NCBI GenBank assembly: GCA_019418225.1
Contig: DYCF01000059.1
Coordinates: 1 to 24,240, forward strand
Reading direction: 5' to 3'
DNA from: Clostridiales bacterium
Lineage (GTDB): Bacteria; Bacillota; Clostridia; Lachnospirales; Cellulosilyticaceae
Length of the DNA: 24,240 nucleotides
Shown here in pieces: positions 14,252 through 22,667 of this stretch (positions are counted from its first letter, which is position 1; each line of letters begins with the position of its first letter). The notes beneath the pieces were generated by a model. That model saw nothing but the letters and a program-made list of their open reading frames with translations, made no database searches and had not been told where the DNA came from. A program made the translations under genes and the position numbers.

Positions 14252-14719
14252 ATGGCAGATATTTTTAGCAAATTAGGAGATAGTATTAAGACAACTATTA
14301 AAGAAGCAGTTGATCAAACTCAGAAATCAGTAGATCAAGCAAGTATTAGAACTGATTTAATTGCTAAGAAAAATGAACTTAAAAAGTTATATCAAACACT
14401 AGGCGAAAGTCACTATAAAGCCTATACAACAGGCGAAAGTGATGAAACGCAAGGTGCTATTTATGAAAAAATTACAGAACTTGTAAAAGATATAGAAGAA
14501 GCAGAAAAGAAATTAGAGGATATCGTAAATACTCAGAAAACAAGCTTTAACAGTTTTAAAGAAGATGTGAAATCCACATGGGGTGAAATGCAGACAAAAG
14601 CAGCGGAGGAAACAAAGCAAGCTGATAATGTTAAGGTTATGAAAGTTTGCCCAGTTTGTAATACTGGAAATAATATTCATGCTGCATATTGTATTCACTG
14701 TGGCAATAAATTTGAATAA
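14252..14719 (+). CDS. coiled-coil protein with C-terminal zinc ribbon
   Basis: The protein is 155 aa. Residues 1-125 are helical and charged with heptad-like repeats (SIKTTIKEAVDQTQKSVDQ; ITELVKDIEEAEKKLEDIV). The C-terminus is a zinc ribbon: C133, C136, C147 and C150 (CPVC and CIHC). Similar small proteins are common in Lachnospiraceae and have no known role. The ATG follows GGGAGG. The gap to clpC is 50 nt with no terminator, so the two are probably co-transcribed. This could make it a ClpC accessory factor, but it lacks the McsA pattern of several CxxC pairs, so that is only context. It may equally be a general zinc-ribbon chaperone-like protein. Confidence 0.75.
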   Translation: MADIFSKLGDSIKTTIKEAVDQTQKSVDQASIRTDLIAKKNELKKLYQTLGESHYKAYTTGESDETQGAIYEKITELVKDIEEAEKKLEDIVNTQKTSFNSFKEDVKSTWGEMQTKAAEETKQADNVKVMKVCPVCNTGNNIHAAYCIHCGNKFE

Positions 14720-14769
14720 TATTTCACAGGACTTGAAGAAGAGGCCTCTAGGATAGGAGATGAGCATAT

Positions 14770-17220
14770 ATGGAAATTAAATTTACACCACAGGCACAGA
14801 TTGCTATTGAATATGCAGAGCAGGTCATGACAGAGTTTAGACATGGATATTTAGGAACAGAGCATTTATTAGTAGGATTAATTCATTCACCTAATTCAGT
14901 TTCTAAAAAAGCTCTTGAAAGCTGTGGCATTGTAGAAGAAGATATTTTAAATAAGATTAAAGAAGTAATAGGAGTGGGCGTAGTTAATCTCGCCCTTCCT
15001 AAAGATTTTACACCTAGAGTAAAGAGAATTTTTGAGATGAGTGCCCAGTTTACAAAAGAGTTAGGAACAGATGGCATTGGGACAGAATACTTACTTATTA
15101 GTATGTTAAGAGAAAAGAACTGTGTTGCAGTAAGATTATTAGAAGCGTTAGGCGTAAATACTAATAAATTACTAAGCTCTTTAATGGAAGTGCTAACAGG
15201 TGGCAGTCAAAAAACAGAAGCTAATTTTAGTAGTGTAAAAGATGGTAATAAAAAGGTGAAGTCTACTACACCTACACTTGATAAATATAGTAGGGATTTA
15301 ACTGGACTTGCAAGAGATGAGAAGTTTGATCCTATTATTGGTAGAGAAGCAGAAATTGAACGTGTAATTCAAATTCTTTCAAGAAGAACAAAAAACAATC
15401 CTTGCCTTGTAGGAGAACCAGGAGTTGGTAAAACAGCAGTTGTAGAAGGACTAGCTCAAAAGATTGTTAGTGGTAATATTCCAGATTTATTAAAGGATAA
15501 GCGTGTTGTATCACTAGATTTATCTACAATGATTTCTGGTACAAAGTATCGTGGTGAATTTGAGGAACGAATCAATAAGGTACTTGAAGAGGTAAGAGCA
15601 GTAGGAGATGTTATACTTTTCATTGATGAACTTCATACGATTATAGGTGCAGGTGCAGCAGAAGGTGCTATGGATGCTTCTAATATTTTAAAGCCATCTT
15701 TAGCAAGAGGAGAAATACAGCTTGTAGGTGCAACTACATTAGATGAATATCGCAAACATATTGAAAAGGATGCAGCACTCGAAAGACGTTTCCAACCTGT
15801 ACAAGTAGAAGAACCTACACAGGAAGAAACCTTAGAAATTTTAAAAGGTATAAAAGATAAATATGAAGTACATCATCAAGTTCAAATTACTGAAGATGCA
15901 CTTAAGGCAGCTGTAAAACTTTCAAGTAGATATATAGCGGACCGTTATTTACCAGATAAAGCAATTGACCTTATTGATGAAGCTGCTTCTAAAGTAAGAC
16001 TTCGTTCATATACTTCACCAGCGAATGTAAAAGAACTTGAAGAAAAGCTTGCTAAACTTGGTAAGGCTAAAGAAGAAGCTATTATTAGTGAAGAATATGA
16101 GAAAGCTGCCCAAATAAAAGCACAAGAAAATGAAATAAAAGAACAAATTGCAAGTGCTAAAGTAGAATGGGATACAAAGCATACAAAAAATAATCAAATT
16201 GTAACTGAAGAAGATGTAGCAGATATTGTAAGTAGTTGGACACATATTCCTGTTAGACGTTTAGCAGAAGAAGAATCAGAACGTCTTCGTAATATGGAAA
16301 ATATCTTACATGAACGTGTTATTGGGCAAGAGGAAGCTATCAAAGCTGTATCAAAAGCAGTAAGAAGAGGACGTGTAGGACTTAAAGATCCAAATAGACC
16401 AATCGGCTCATTTATTTTCTTAGGACCAACAGGTGTAGGTAAGACAGAGCTTACTAAAGCACTAGCTGAAGCAATGTTTGGTGATGAAAATGCTATGATT
16501 CGTGTAGATATGTCTGAATATATGGAGAAACATACCGTATCTAAAATGATAGGTTCACCTCCAGGTTATGTAGGTTATGATGAAGGTGGACAACTTACAG
16601 AAAAAGTAAGAAGAAAGCCTTATAGTGTTATTTTGTTTGATGAAATTGAAAAAGCGCATGGTGATGTATTTAATATTCTTCTTCAAATATTAGATGATGG
16701 TCATATTACAGATTCTAAAGGGCGTCGTATTGATTTCAAAAATACAATTATTATTATGACATCTAATATTGGGGCAAGGAATATCATTGAACCAAAACGC
16801 GTTGGTTTCGTTTCGGCAGAAGATGCTCAAAAGTCCTATGAAGATATGAAGAAAAATGTTATGGAAGAGGTTAAACGTACATTTAAGCCAGAATTCTTAA
16901 ATCGTATTGATGAAACAATTGTATTCCATCCACTTACAACGGAAAATATTAGGGCAATTGCAGGTATTATGATTAATAAGCTTATTGCACGTATTAGTAA
17001 AAATGTAGGTATTGAGATTGAACTTAGTAAAGAAGCTGTAGATTTCCTAGCTGAAAAAGGCTATGATAAGGCATATGGTGCAAGACCACTTAGAAGAACA
17101 ATTCAAACTTATATTGAAGATCAATTATCAGATGAAATTTTAGGTGGTAATTTACGTGAAGGCGATAAAGTAGTGGTAAACCTTGAAAATGAATTATGTG
17201 TATTTAACAAACAAATTTAA
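14770..17220 (+). CDS. clpC: ATP-dependent Clp protease ATPase subunit ClpC
   Basis: The protein is 816 aa. An N-terminal double Clp repeat (about 1-142) is followed by AAA module 1 with Walker A GEPGVGKT (215-222) and Walker B ILFIDELHT (282-290), a ClpC-type middle region with a UVR-like stretch (about 420-462), and AAA module 2 with GPTGVGKT (552-559) and ILFDEIEKAH (621-630). RVGFV (677-681) is the ClpP-docking loop, so it should partner ClpP. It unfolds damaged or tagged proteins and, with adaptors, controls competence and stress regulators. Unlike B. subtilis, no ctsR, mcsA or mcsB precede it here, and no CtsR box was seen. The ATG at 14770 follows AGGAG. Confidence 0.97.
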   Translation: MEIKFTPQAQIAIEYAEQVMTEFRHGYLGTEHLLVGLIHSPNSVSKKALESCGIVEEDILNKIKEVIGVGVVNLALPKDFTPRVKRIFEMSAQFTKELGTDGIGTEYLLISMLREKNCVAVRLLEALGVNTNKLLSSLMEVLTGGSQKTEANFSSVKDGNKKVKSTTPTLDKYSRDLTGLARDEKFDPIIGREAEIERVIQILSRRTKNNPCLVGEPGVGKTAVVEGLAQKIVSGNIPDLLKDKRVVSLDLSTMISGTKYRGEFEERINKVLEEVRAVGDVILFIDELHTIIGAGAAEGAMDASNILKPSLARGEIQLVGATTLDEYRKHIEKDAALERRFQPVQVEEPTQEETLEILKGIKDKYEVHHQVQITEDALKAAVKLSSRYIADRYLPDKAIDLIDEAASKVRLRSYTSPANVKELEEKLAKLGKAKEEAIISEEYEKAAQIKAQENEIKEQIASAKVEWDTKHTKNNQIVTEEDVADIVSSWTHIPVRRLAEEESERLRNMENILHERVIGQEEAIKAVSKAVRRGRVGLKDPNRPIGSFIFLGPTGVGKTELTKALAEAMFGDENAMIRVDMSEYMEKHTVSKMIGSPPGYVGYDEGGQLTEKVRRKPYSVILFDEIEKAHGDVFNILLQILDDGHITDSKGRRIDFKNTIIIMTSNIGARNIIEPKRVGFVSAEDAQKSYEDMKKNVMEEVKRTFKPEFLNRIDETIVFHPLTTENIRAIAGIMINKLIARISKNVGIEIELSKEAVDFLAEKGYDKAYGARPLRRTIQTYIEDQLSDEILGGNLREGDKVVVNLENELCVFNKQI

Positions 17221-17314
17221 AATAATATCGCAAACGTATACTTTTTTTAGTGAATCATGTATAATATAGTAAATCATTACATTATAAAGAGAGAAAACAT
17301 TGGAGGATTTAGCA

Positions 17315-17734
17315 ATGGCTGTTGTAAATGAAATTATTAGGTTAGAAGAGAATGGGGCACTTAGTTTTGGAAACTATGAACTTAAAGAAAAAACTAAAGT
17401 ATTAGATTTCGAAGTAGAAGGTAGATTATATAAAGCAAAGACATTCTACGAAGTAACTAAACTTAAAAGAGATGGAGCCCTCGTATATGAATCATTACCA
17501 GGCACAACTGTTCATGATTTTAAAGTAACTGATCAAGAAGTAAGCTTTAGTGTAGAAGGTAATGAAAGTTCACAAATCACATTAGAGCTAGAAGCTAATA
17601 CAGAATATAAGCTTCTGATTGATGATATGACAGTTGGAAATGTTAAATCTAATTTATCAGGAAAAGTAAGTTTCTCAGTTGATTGTGGCAGAGAATCACA
17701 AGCAGTAGTATTAAAGAAAGTAAATAAACAATAA
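17315..17734 (+). CDS. conserved small beta-rich protein of unknown function
   Basis: From the ATG at 17315 (TGGAGG 8 nt before it) it is 139 aa; a TTG at 17300 overlaps the ribosome site and is rejected. The sequence begins MAVVNEIIRLEENGALSFGNYELKEK and is predicted mostly beta, with paired strands such as KVLDFEVEGRLYKAKTF, LVYESLPGTTVHDFKV, VSFSVEGNESSQITLELEANTEYKLLI and GKVSFSVDC. There is no signal peptide, membrane segment or catalytic motif. I recall similar proteins widely in Clostridia, often carrying an unsupported endosialidase label. TATAAT at 17260-17265 gives a plausible -10 with a poor -35. It is monocistronic with its own terminator. Confidence 0.8.
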   Translation: MAVVNEIIRLEENGALSFGNYELKEKTKVLDFEVEGRLYKAKTFYEVTKLKRDGALVYESLPGTTVHDFKVTDQEVSFSVEGNESSQITLELEANTEYKLLIDDMTVGNVKSNLSGKVSFSVDCGRESQAVVLKKVNKQ

Positions 17735-17737
17735 ATC

Positions 17738-17770
17738 AAAAGCTACCTAGGAGATTTCTAGGTAGCTTTT
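17738..17770 (+). terminator. terminator after the small beta-rich protein gene
   Basis: A perfect 13-bp stem AAAAGCTACCTAG (17738-17750) with 17758-17770, loop GAGATTT. The T-run is only four long. Confidence 0.8.
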
Positions 17771-17939
17771 GTAATATAGTACAGTTAGAAATGATGTTAG
17801 TGTATGAAAAATAAAATGCTTGGTATATACTAAAAAAGACCTTAAATAATATAAGAACCTTCTGTAGACCTATAGATTTCGTATCTGTAAGTTTTAGTTA
17901 GTCTTTATAAAATAAATAGTCAGTAAGAAAGGATATGAG

Positions 17940-19340
17940 ATGGCAAAAGCAAAACAAATATATATATGTACAAGTTGTGGACAAGTTTATTCTAAGTGGC
18001 AAGGTAGATGTGATGGTTGTAAAGAGTGGAATACAATTATTGAGCAGGAACCAGAACCAGTAAGAAAAGCAGGCGGAAATAGAGTGGTAAAAGGTAATAT
18101 TGCTACAAGGCGATTAATTGATGTATCAGGAAGTACATCTGAACGTATTATCACAGATATTAGTGAATTTAATCGTGTAATGGGGGGAGGAATTGTAAAA
18201 GATTCTATGACCATTATTACGGCAAGGCCTGGTGCTGGTAAATCTACATTATTATTACAAGTAGCTCAAGATGTAGCGGATAAAGGTCTTAATGTCCTAT
18301 ATGCATCAGGAGAAGAAAGTGAAGGACAAATTAAAAATCGTGCGGAGCGTATACTTGATAAGGTTAATCCTAATATATGGATCCATTCAGATGTAAGTAT
18401 GAATAATGTATTAGCTGTTATCGAAGAAGTTGATGCGGATTTGATTATTGTTGATAGTATTCAGACCTTTATTATGGAAGAGTACAGTTCAAGGCCTGGT
18501 AGCCCTGTACAAACGATGGAATGTGCCAATGCACTTCTTCAAGTTGCTAAAGGTGGCAAAAAACCACGAGCCGTTATAGTTGTAGGGCAAATGACGAAAG
18601 ATGATGAGATTGCAGGTGTAAGAGCATTAGAACATTTGGTAGATGCAGTACTAATTATAGAAGGAGAAAGTGGAGAAGAGTTAAGAGGTATTATAGCATC
18701 TAAAAATCGTTTTGGTTCTACGGGAGAAGCAGCCTTTTTTGCCATGACAGAAAAAGGCATGGAGCCTATTGAAAATCCTTCTGAATATTTTATGACACAA
18801 AGGGAAGAGGATGACAAGGTATCAGGTTGCGCGTTGACAGTAGTAAGAGAGGGGACGCGACCTATTATTGTAGAAGTGGAAAGTTTAGTAAGTACTTCTT
18901 TTACGCCATATCCATCACGCATCAGTGAAAATATTAAGCGAGAGCAGTTAAATACGCTTATTTCTATTTTAGAGCAGCGTGGAAAAATACAGCTTTATGA
19001 TAAAAATGTAGTTGTAAAAACAACTGGAGGACTTAAGCTAAAAGAACAAGCAGCTAATTTAGCAATTATTATGAGTGTAGTTTCTTCTGAAAAAGGAAAG
19101 AGTATTCCAAGCAGTACATTGTTCATTGCAGACATTGGTTTGACGGGAGAATTAAAACGAGTGCCAACTTTAGAAGCTAGACTTCGTGAAGCGGATCGCA
19201 TGGGATATAAAAAAGCTTATGTGGCAAGAAAGTCTCTTCAGCGTGATTTAAAATTAAAAAACCTTCAAGTGATAGAAAAAAATACACTCAGTGAGGTGAT
19301 TTGGAGTGTGTTTGAGGAAGACAAAAATATTCCTTTTTAA
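17940..19340 (+). CDS. radA: DNA repair protein RadA (sequence variant)
   Basis: The protein is 466 aa, normal for RadA/Sms. An N-terminal zinc finger (C10, C13, C24, C27) precedes a RecA-like ATPase core with Walker A ARPGAGKS (95-102), Walker B ADLIIVDSIQT (166-176) and the RadA signature KNRFG (255-259). A C-terminal Lon-like region follows (about 285-460), including SSVTFIADIGLTGELKRV-like sequence. RadA promotes branch migration at recombination intermediates. Two usual motifs differ: GDPGIGKST reads ARPGAGKST, and the usual VGHVTK reads VGQMTK. The order clpC-(one gene)-radA recalls the B. subtilis clpC-radA-disA cluster, but disA is absent. The ATG follows AAAGGA. Confidence 0.93.
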   Translation: MAKAKQIYICTSCGQVYSKWQGRCDGCKEWNTIIEQEPEPVRKAGGNRVVKGNIATRRLIDVSGSTSERIITDISEFNRVMGGGIVKDSMTIITARPGAGKSTLLLQVAQDVADKGLNVLYASGEESEGQIKNRAERILDKVNPNIWIHSDVSMNNVLAVIEEVDADLIIVDSIQTFIMEEYSSRPGSPVQTMECANALLQVAKGGKKPRAVIVVGQMTKDDEIAGVRALEHLVDAVLIIEGESGEELRGIIASKNRFGSTGEAAFFAMTEKGMEPIENPSEYFMTQREEDDKVSGCALTVVREGTRPIIVEVESLVSTSFTPYPSRISENIKREQLNTLISILEQRGKIQLYDKNVVVKTTGGLKLKEQAANLAIIMSVVSSEKGKSIPSSTLFIADIGLTGELKRVPTLEARLREADRMGYKKAYVARKSLQRDLKLKNLQVIEKNTLSEVIWSVFEEDKNIPF

Positions 19341-19353
19341 AAAACAATTCAAA

Positions 19354-19392
19354 CAAAAGGCGACTAATACCTTAGGTATTAGTCGCCTTTTG
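19354..19392. terminator. bidirectional terminator between radA and the ferredoxin gene
   Basis: A perfect 18-bp stem (19354-19371 with 19375-19392) with loop TTA; flanking AATTCAAA and CTTGAAA give further pairing. It serves two convergent genes. Confidence 0.93.
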
Positions 19393-19409
19393 CTTGAAAC
19401 ATTATTTTA

Positions 19410-19601
19410 TTATTCTTCGATTGAGATAGCATCTACAGGGCAGCAATCTCTTGCTTCTGTTACATCGTCTACAAGAGTAGCATCAATTTCAGTAGCAATA
19501 GCTTCTGATACGCCTTCATCATTCATGCTAAATACACTATCACACATTGAAACGCAAAGTGCACAACCGATACATGTATCTTGATCTACAATAGCTTTCA
19601 T
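19410..19601 (-). CDS. [4Fe-4S] ferredoxin, single cluster
   Basis: The protein is 63 aa. CIGCALCVSMC gives C10, C13, C16 and C20, and DCCPVDAI gives C53 and C54. Ligands are expected to be C10, C13, C16 and C54 (the Cys before Pro), with C20 free to form a disulfide as in Thermotoga-type ferredoxins; C53 is an extra cysteine. It is a soluble low-potential electron carrier of clostridial fermentation. It is monocistronic, with GGAG 9-10 nt before the ATG at 19601 and the shared terminator downstream. A small foldable element lies in its upstream region at 19656-19687. Confidence 0.95.
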   Translation of the reverse strand: MKAIVDQDTCIGCALCVSMCDSVFSMNDEGVSEAIATEIDATLVDDVTEARDCCPVDAISIEE

Positions 19602-19951
19602 TTTATAAGTCTCCTATACTGTTGTTATTCTAAAAAGATAATTCTTTCAAAATGTATTCCGTACGCGGACTAAAATCCGACAGGAATAAACAACCAAGTG
19701 AAAATGAAATTTCCAAGGTCTAACAATAATATAGCATATATTTCTATTAAAAGAAAGTAATTATTTATAGTTGAATATTCTGAATAATGACGTGATAAAA
19801 GTGAAAATACAAGAAATATGAAGGATTTAATGCTTTGGCTTGCGAATGTCAGTATAGGTTAGATAATTATATGAATAAATTTTAGCGAGTTGAAGTGGTA
19901 AAATTTAAGTGATATCAAGGGTTTGGTGGTATTTTGGTTTAATGTGATAAA

Positions 19952-19965
19952 AGTTAACATAATTT
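19952..19965 (+). repeat. 14-nt direct repeat, upstream copy
   Basis: AGTTAACATAATTT, identical to 20028-20041. It contains the palindrome GTTAAC and ends 15 nt before the -35 of the transporter promoter. Confidence 0.7.
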
Positions 19966-19980
19966 TTTTTGGTATAAATG

Positions 19981-20009
19981 TTGCAAAAGCTGGGTGATGT
20001 TGTTATAAT
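19981..20009 (+). promoter_or_regulatory. promoter of the AbgT-family transporter
   Basis: TTGCAA (19981-19986) and a consensus TATAAT (20004-20009) are separated by exactly 17 nt. The leader would be about 100 nt. Confidence 0.8.
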
Positions 20010-20027
20010 GAAAAACAGTTAAAGCGG

Positions 20028-20041
20028 AGTTAACATAATTT
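20028..20041 (+). repeat. 14-nt direct repeat, downstream copy
   Basis: AGTTAACATAATTT, identical to 19952-19965, starting about 12 nt after the expected transcription start. The pair brackets the promoter at 76 nt spacing, which suits operator binding or looping. Confidence 0.7.
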
Positions 20042-20119
20042 ATACAAGGCAATACAGTATTATATATACGCGTTTAATGTATACATATGTTCACATCTTA
20101 ATCATATAGGAGGAGAATT

Positions 20120-21658
20120 ATGCGAAAACAAGATAAAAGTAAACAATCTTTAATCGAAAAAATCGGTAAAAAGATTCCAGATCCTGTTATTATCTTTATG
20201 GGATTATATGCAATTACAATGATTATCACATTATTCTTAGGTGGTAAAGAGTTCAGCACATTAGGAGCTGACGGTAGCACAATTAGTTACCAAATCAAAA
20301 ATATGTTTGATGCAGAGAATATCAGATGGATTTTCGATAATGCACTTACAACAAACTGGTTACAATACGGCGGAGGAGTTCTTGGAACAATTCTTGTTGT
20401 AATGTTAGGGGTAGGCCTTGCAGAAGAATCAGGTCTTCTTTCAACACTTATTAAAAAAGTAGGACTTAAAGTATCAGATAAATACTTACCATATGTACTT
20501 GTATTCTTAGGAATCATGAGTAGTGTGGCAACAGATGCAGGATATGTTATTCTTATTCCACTTGCAGGTCTTTTATATGCAGGTCTTAAGAAAAATCCAT
20601 TAATCGGTATGGCAGCAGCCTTTGCTGGGGTGTCAGCTGGATTCAGTGCAAACTTAATTCCAGGAACACCAGTAGACGTTATTCTTGGTACAAATGCTAA
20701 AGCGTTTGCAGAAGCACAAGGTGTACCATTTACAAATGCGGCAGGTGTTGCACTTAATGCACCAACAATGCACTATATCTTCGTATTAGTTTCAACTGTT
20801 ATTTTAACAGTTGTAGGTGGATTTATTACAAGTAAAGTAATTAAACCAAGACTTGAGAAACAAGATTACACAATCCCAGCAGATATGAATCTTGATGACT
20901 TTACAGTTAAACCAGAAGAAAACAAAGCACTTAAATGGGCTGGGCTTGGTCTTTTAGTAGGTATTGCAATTGTAGCTTTACTTGGATTTGGACCACTTGC
21001 TTCATATGTAACTGAAGAAGGTAAAGAAGTAACTCCATTCCTTGATAACATTATCTTAATTATTACATTCTTATTCTTCATGCCAGGTTTATTCTACGGT
21101 GTAAAAGTAGGGATGTTCAAGAAATTAGATGATGTAGTTAAAGCAATGTCTAAGTCAATGAGTTCAATGGGTGCTGTAATCGTACTTACATTCTTCTCTT
21201 ATAACTTCTTAGCACTTCTTAGCCAATCACAACTTGGAACATACATTACTTACTTAGGTGCAACAGGTCTTCAAAAAATGGGACTTTCAGATTTCCCAAT
21301 TTTACTTATCATTGGATTCATCATTGTAACAGCGATTATTAACTTATTCGTTGGTGGTATGACATCTAAATGGATGTTACTTGGACCAATTTTCGTACCA
21401 ATGTTATATCAAGTAAATAGTAACATGACACCAGATATCGTAGCAGCTGCATATAGAGTAGCTGACTCATCAACTAATATTATTACACCACTTATGTCAT
21501 ATGCAGGTTTAATATTAGTATTCATGAGAAAATACAAACCAGAATATTCAGTAGGTGACTTAATTAGCTTAATGTTCCCTTACTCAATTTCATTCTTAAT
21601 AATCTGGTCAACAGTATTAATTGGATTCTTTACATTTGGACTTCCATTAGGATTCTAA
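20120..21658 (+). CDS. AbgT-family transporter
   Basis: The protein is 512 aa with about 9-11 hydrophobic segments plus two re-entrant hairpins, as in YdaH and MtrF. Family motifs are IEKIGKKIPDPV near the N-terminus, LVVMLGVGLAEESGL, ILIPLAGLLYAGLKKNPL, AAAFAGVSAGFSANLIPG, INLFVGGMTSKWMLLGPIFVPM and DSSTNIITPLMSY. E. coli AbgT imports p-aminobenzoyl-glutamate, whereas MtrF and YdaH can export antifolates, so direction and substrate here are open. The usual abgA/abgB peptidase genes are not adjacent. The ATG has AGGAGGAG upstream. It is monocistronic, with a strong promoter and terminator, and is likely well expressed. Confidence 0.9.
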   Translation: MRKQDKSKQSLIEKIGKKIPDPVIIFMGLYAITMIITLFLGGKEFSTLGADGSTISYQIKNMFDAENIRWIFDNALTTNWLQYGGGVLGTILVVMLGVGLAEESGLLSTLIKKVGLKVSDKYLPYVLVFLGIMSSVATDAGYVILIPLAGLLYAGLKKNPLIGMAAAFAGVSAGFSANLIPGTPVDVILGTNAKAFAEAQGVPFTNAAGVALNAPTMHYIFVLVSTVILTVVGGFITSKVIKPRLEKQDYTIPADMNLDDFTVKPEENKALKWAGLGLLVGIAIVALLGFGPLASYVTEEGKEVTPFLDNIILIITFLFFMPGLFYGVKVGMFKKLDDVVKAMSKSMSSMGAVIVLTFFSYNFLALLSQSQLGTYITYLGATGLQKMGLSDFPILLIIGFIIVTAIINLFVGGMTSKWMLLGPIFVPMLYQVNSNMTPDIVAAAYRVADSSTNIITPLMSYAGLILVFMRKYKPEYSVGDLISLMFPYSISFLIIWSTVLIGFFTFGLPLGF

Positions 21659-21674
21659 TTTATAAATATAGAGT

Positions 21675-21710
21675 AAAAAGCAGGCGAACCTTAGGGGATG
21701 CCTGCTTTTT
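21675..21710 (+). terminator. terminator of the AbgT-family gene
   Basis: AAAAAGCAGGC (21675-21685) pairs with GCCTGCTTTTT (21700-21710). Confidence 0.92.
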
Positions 21711-21792
21711 GCTTTGTTTTGAAAGTTCGCTACTTATTATATAGAAGACTTATATAGAAGACGGCGGATAAATATCTTGAACAGATAATAAA

Positions 21793-21850
21793 AAATAACC
21801 ACATAGAAAACGAAGAAGCGAGAAGAACTTCGTTTTCTATGTGGTTATTT
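21793..21850 (-). terminator. terminator of the Nudix gene, overlapping its last codons
   Basis: A perfect 23-bp stem (21793-21815 with 21828-21850) and 12-nt loop. Read on the minus strand, the first arm contains the final four codons and stop of the Nudix gene, and the second arm runs into a T-rich tract. Confidence 0.88.
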
Positions 21851-22313
21851 GACCTCTTTGGTAGATTTCATGATTTACAAAGCCGTTTCTTAAATCTTCC
21901 CAGAATTGTTCTTTAAAAACAGGCGGGTAAATAGGAATCCCAGAGTTTTTTAAGTCTTCTTCTGAAATAAAGCGACATTCTTGAATAAATTGTTCTTCAA
22001 TTTCAGGATCTATTCCAGCTTTTAAATTTTCTATATCATCAATTGTAGTAAGGAAGAAGAGTCCTAGATGATGTGTATTAATAGAATAATCTACGTATTC
22101 ACTTACATAAAGTAGTTTCATAGGACGGCAATGAACATTGCATTCTTCTTCGACTTCCCGAACAATGGTGTCAATAACGCTTTCTTCTCCTTCCATACCG
22201 CCGCCAGGTAATGTCCACCATTCAAAACCAGTTGTAGGATTTTTTTGCCTTAAGACAAGTAATTCCTTATTTTCATTAATAATAATAGCAGCAGCTCTTG
22301 GTCGTAAATTCAT
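21837..22313 (-). CDS. Nudix hydrolase
   Basis: The protein is 158 aa. The Nudix box starts at G38: GX5E (E44), X7, then R52-E53-V-E-E56-E57, giving the metal-binding REVEEE core. The usual Gly near its end (EEXGU) is Asn59 here. WWTLPGGG precedes the box, and LFFLTTIDD and PIYPPVFKEQFWEDL follow. It hydrolyses a nucleoside-diphosphate-linked substrate; nothing in the sequence fixes which, and the pattern resembles broad house-cleaning or regulatory members. The ATG at 22313 has AGGAGGC 6 nt upstream. It is monocistronic and convergent with the transporter. Confidence 0.88.
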   Translation of the reverse strand: MNLRPRAAAIIINENKELLVLRQKNPTTGFEWWTLPGGGMEGEESVIDTIVREVEEECNVHCRPMKLLYVSEYVDYSINTHHLGLFFLTTIDDIENLKAGIDPEIEEQFIQECRFISEEDLKNSGIPIYPPVFKEQFWEDLRNGFVNHEIYQRGQITT

Positions 22314-22667
22314 AAATGCCTCCTAAGTAATTTGCGAGTGATTTAGCATCACTAGGTTTATCTGTAGACTATTTCACTATATACAGCAATGATTTAAATA
22401 AAATAACTAATGTTTTTTTAACAACTTATAGAGAAACCAACTGAAATATACATATAGATAAATAGGTTTCTCCTAATGATTTCACATGACTAGAAATCAT
22501 GAATAACTAAGATTTATAAATGTGAAATCTATAGATTTATTATATCATAATAGCTGATAATATATAGTAGTGTAATAATCCTAAAACAAAGTATCATATA
22601 ATTATAAAATTAAGAAATACTAAGTATATATTGGTTTTTGGCGGTATTTTCGTTATACTATAATTAA
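22314..22667. other. intergenic region carrying a repeat copy
   Basis: The 354 nt contain repeat copy E (22427-22533) and otherwise only AT-rich sequence with no credible gene. No clear terminator for the minus-strand gene that ends at 22668 was found. Confidence 0.6.
22427..22533 (+). repeat. dispersed palindromic repeat, copy E
   Basis: It starts TATAGAGAAACC and ends GTGAAATCTATA. Both internal stems are perfect: GAGAAACC with GGTTTCTC (8 bp) and GATTTCACAT with ATGTGAAATC (10 bp). It lacks a few bases in the first loop compared with copies B and C. Confidence 0.9.

Larger units (their letters stand above)
19602..20119. other. long intergenic region between divergent ferredoxin and AbgT-family genes
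   Basis: The 518 nt hold no credible gene. Near the ferredoxin side is a foldable element (ATTCC 19656-19660 with GGAAT 19683-19687, and CGGA 19666-19669 with TCCG 19676-19679). The rest up to about 19950 is featureless AT-rich DNA. A strong promoter for the transporter and two 14-nt direct repeats occupy 19952-20041. The transporter leader (about 20016-20119) contains a weak TATATAC/GTATACA hairpin. Confidence 0.6.

Noticed and set aside
19306..19584. Plus-strand open frame covering the radA end, terminator and ferredoxin antisense
   Set aside because: It crosses a strong terminator and is antisense to a certain ferredoxin gene.
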